64,000 bases of DNA from Chryseobacterium sp. Leaf405. Its GTDB lineage: Bacteria > Bacteroidota > Bacteroidia > Flavobacteriales > Weeksellaceae. The stretch's first letter is position 1. Every line of letters starts with the position of its first letter. The notes beneath the pieces are model-generated. The model did no database searches, had not been told where the DNA came from, and worked only from the letters and a program-made list of their open reading frames with translations. Positions 62,269 through 64,000 of the stretch are shown one piece after another. Location: assembly GCF_001425355.1 (NCBI RefSeq), contig NZ_LMQN01000001.1:248490-312489 (forward strand). Reading direction: 5' to 3'. The translations under genes were made by a program, and so were the position numbers.

Positions 62269-64000
62269 GTGAAAATTCATAATAAAAAAAAATTCCTAAG
62301 CTTTTTAAAGTTTAAAAGAGACTTTCAGAAGTTTGGGCTTGAAAAGGCACGCAGTTATGAGATTATTCTTCATTGGCTGAATAACAGACTCAGCAGAAAT
62401 CAGTTTTTAGTACTTTCCGGAATTTTGGTGGGATGTACAGCCGGTTTGGCAGGCGTTTTACTGAAAACTCTCGTGCATACAATTCACCATTTCATCACGA
62501 CAAAAGTTCATTTTGAATATCAGATTTTATTTTATGTTGTTTTTCCGTTTTTAGGTATTGTTTTAACGACAAGTATTGTTTTAACTCTATTTAAAGGGCA
62601 GGATAGAAAAGGAATTGGTGCTATTTTATACGAAATTGCACAGAATTCCAGTATCGTATCATCGGTAAAAATGTATTCTCAAATTATTCAGAGTGCAGTT
62701 ACAGTAGGATTAGGAGGATCTGCCGGTCTCGAAAGCCCGATCGCAGTGACGGGAGCTGCCATTGGCTCAAACTTCGCTCAAACTTACCGATTAAGTTATA
62801 AAGAACGTACACTTCTTCTGGCGGCAGGAGCCACAGCCGGAATTGCCTCTGCCTTCAATGCTCCGATTGCGGGAATTATGTTTGCTTTTGAAATTCTGTT
62901 AACGGGTGTTGTTTTCACAGATTTTATTCCTTTGGTTGTAGCTGCGGTTTGCGGAAGTTTACTATCAAGAATTTTGTTGCAGGAAGATGTCCTTTTCAGA
63001 TTTTATACCAGAGAAGCTTTTAATTATAAGAATGTTCCTTATTATATGATTTTAGGGATTGTCACAGGTCTTTACGCAAGATATTTTGTTGTCATTTCTC
63101 AGAAAGTTGAACATTTCATTAAAGGTTTACGAATGTCCCGTTTAAGAAAAGCAATGTTTGGAGGAGCTGTTCTTTCTTTACTTTGTGTCTTGTTTCCACC
63201 TCTGTTTGGAGAAGGTTACGAAACGGTAAAAGCCCTTACCAACGGAGATACCCATCAGATTATAGAAAACAGTTTTTTCAGATATTTTGAAATTAAAAAT
63301 TTCACCATCATCATTTTTTTGGTTTTGGTTTTACTTTTAAAAGCTTTTGCTACTTCTTTCACAATTTTCAGTGGCGGAAACGGTGGGAATTTTGCGCCTT
63401 CTCTTTTTGCAGGCGGAACTGTAGGATATTTATTTGCAATAGTTTGTCAGCAGATTGGTTTTAGTGAAGTTCCTATAACAAATCTGGTTCTGGTAGGTAT
63501 GGCGGGGGCAATGAGCGGCGTTATGTATGCACCGCTGACTGCAATTTTTCTTATTGCAGAATCAAGTTTCGGTTATGATCTTTTTATTCCTTTGATGATT
63601 GCGTCCATCATATCTTATCTTATTGCTAAATGGTTCTCCCCTATTTCTCCGGAGCTGAAATTCATGGCTGATCAGGGAAAAATATTCACCAATAAACATG
63701 ATAAGAATTTATTATCTTCATTAAAAACAGAAGATTTTATCGACAAATATTCTCAAGCCATTAATGAAGAAGCACCTATTACAGAATTATTTGATTTAAT
63801 TAAAAGCGGAAATAAAAATATTTTTGCCATCGTTAATGATCAAAAATTACTGCAGGGAATTCTTACATTAGACGATATAAGACCTTATCTTTTCAGTAAC
63901 GAAAAAATTTCTATAAGAATAAAAGAAGTGATGAAAGTTCCTCCGGCAATTATTCATCCTGAAGATCAGCCGTTAGAAATCCTTCAACAATTTGATGATA
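62269..64000 (+). CDS. ClC-type chloride channel/transporter with CBS domain, 3' end missing
   Basis: At least 577 residues are visible and the frame runs off the window. It starts at GTG 62269; an upstream TTG pair at 62206-62211 is an alternative. The ClC core has GSAGLESPIAVTGAAIGS (the GxExP-type selectivity filter, with the gating glutamate kept but Arg replaced by Leu) and AFNAPIAGIMFAFE. The third filter motif is NGGNFAPSLFAGG. A CBS regulatory domain begins near residue 500 (EEAPITELFDLIKSGNKNIF) and is cut. Bacterial members exchange chloride for protons or conduct fluoride/chloride. It is separated from the previous gene by a terminator. Confidence 0.9.
   Translation, partial: MKIHNKKKFLSFLKFKRDFQKFGLEKARSYEIILHWLNNRLSRNQFLVLSGILVGCTAGLAGVLLKTLVHTIHHFITTKVHFEYQILFYVVFPFLGIVLTTSIVLTLFKGQDRKGIGAILYEIAQNSSIVSSVKMYSQIIQSAVTVGLGGSAGLESPIAVTGAAIGSNFAQTYRLSYKERTLLLAAGATAGIASAFNAPIAGIMFAFEILLTGVVFTDFIPLVVAAVCGSLLSRILLQEDVLFRFYTREAFNYKNVPYYMILGIVTGLYARYFVVISQKVEHFIKGLRMSRLRKAMFGGAVLSLLCVLFPPLFGEGYETVKALTNGDTHQIIENSFFRYFEIKNFTIIIFLVLVLLLKAFATSFTIFSGGNGGNFAPSLFAGGTVGYLFAIVCQQIGFSEVPITNLVLVGMAGAMSGVMYAPLTAIFLIAESSFGYDLFIPLMIASIISYLIAKWFSPISPELKFMADQGKIFTNKHDKNLLSSLKTEDFIDKYSQAINEEAPITELFDLIKSGNKNIFAIVNDQKLLQGILTLDDIRPYLFSNEKISIRIKEVMKVPPAIIHPEDQPLEILQQFDD

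Overview
The window looks like chromosomal DNA of a Bacteroidota bacterium, most likely a flavobacterium near Chryseobacterium. The DNA is about two-thirds A+T. It carries a SusC/SusD pair, several TonB-dependent receptors, a type IX secretion sorting domain, a FecR/ECF sigma pair, promoters of the TAnnTTTG type and almost no Shine-Dalgarno sequences. No rRNA, tRNA, intact insertion sequence or CRISPR array was seen. The genus is an inference from protein style only.

Layout. (1) 1-1391: end of an aldo/keto reductase followed directly by an AraC regulator. (2) 1528-8869 (minus): ECF sigma factor, FecR-type anti-sigma, SusC-like and SusD-like proteins and a secreted glycerophosphodiester phosphodiesterase, apparently one cell-surface-signalled uptake locus. 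(3) 9065-16773: an unassigned TIM-barrel-like protein, a TonB-dependent receptor with a beta-propeller phytase, a KAS III enzyme and a cold-shock protein. Blocks 2 and 3 both point to scavenging of organic phosphate. (4) 16923-26961: SDR, AsmA-like protein, TPR/HTH regulator, T9SS cargo and an outer-membrane barrel. (5) 27041-39342: a Nudix-type (NrtR/AraR-like) repressor beside a carbohydrate/nucleoside locus with a receptor, two GH3 enzymes, an esterase, a nucleoside hydrolase-like protein and a FucP-type symporter. (6) 39411-41584: an AbiH abortive-infection gene and a DUF6261-like gene separated by an array of five short palindromes at 41-42 bp steps. (7) 42707-46690: a tightly overlapping trio of FAD-sorbitol-dehydrogenase-type small subunit, GMC flavoenzyme with a 3Fe-4S-type cysteine motif, and a VioB-like ferritin-fold protein. 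(8) 46866-48792: a second aldo/keto reductase plus AraC pair. (9) 48896-62126: a stress block with response regulator, PAS histidine kinase, DUF2383, DUF4385, DUF4142, zinc alcohol dehydrogenase, large catalase, DUF892, a KGG-motif protein, a Crp/Fnr regulator and small membrane proteins. (10) 62269-64000: a ClC channel cut by the window end.

The most interesting non-coding signals are: the 41-bp palindrome array at 40654-40831; TATGA-N6-TCATA palindromes clustered around the Crp/Fnr gene at 60819; two gene-free promoter-plus-terminator units (near 18132-18229 and 53779-53952) that look like small RNA genes; sigma-54-like TTGGCA-N-TTG elements repeated through the stress block; and a diverged dispersed repeat at 2535-2660 and 37702-37822.

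All family assignments come from reading motifs by eye. No database search was run.
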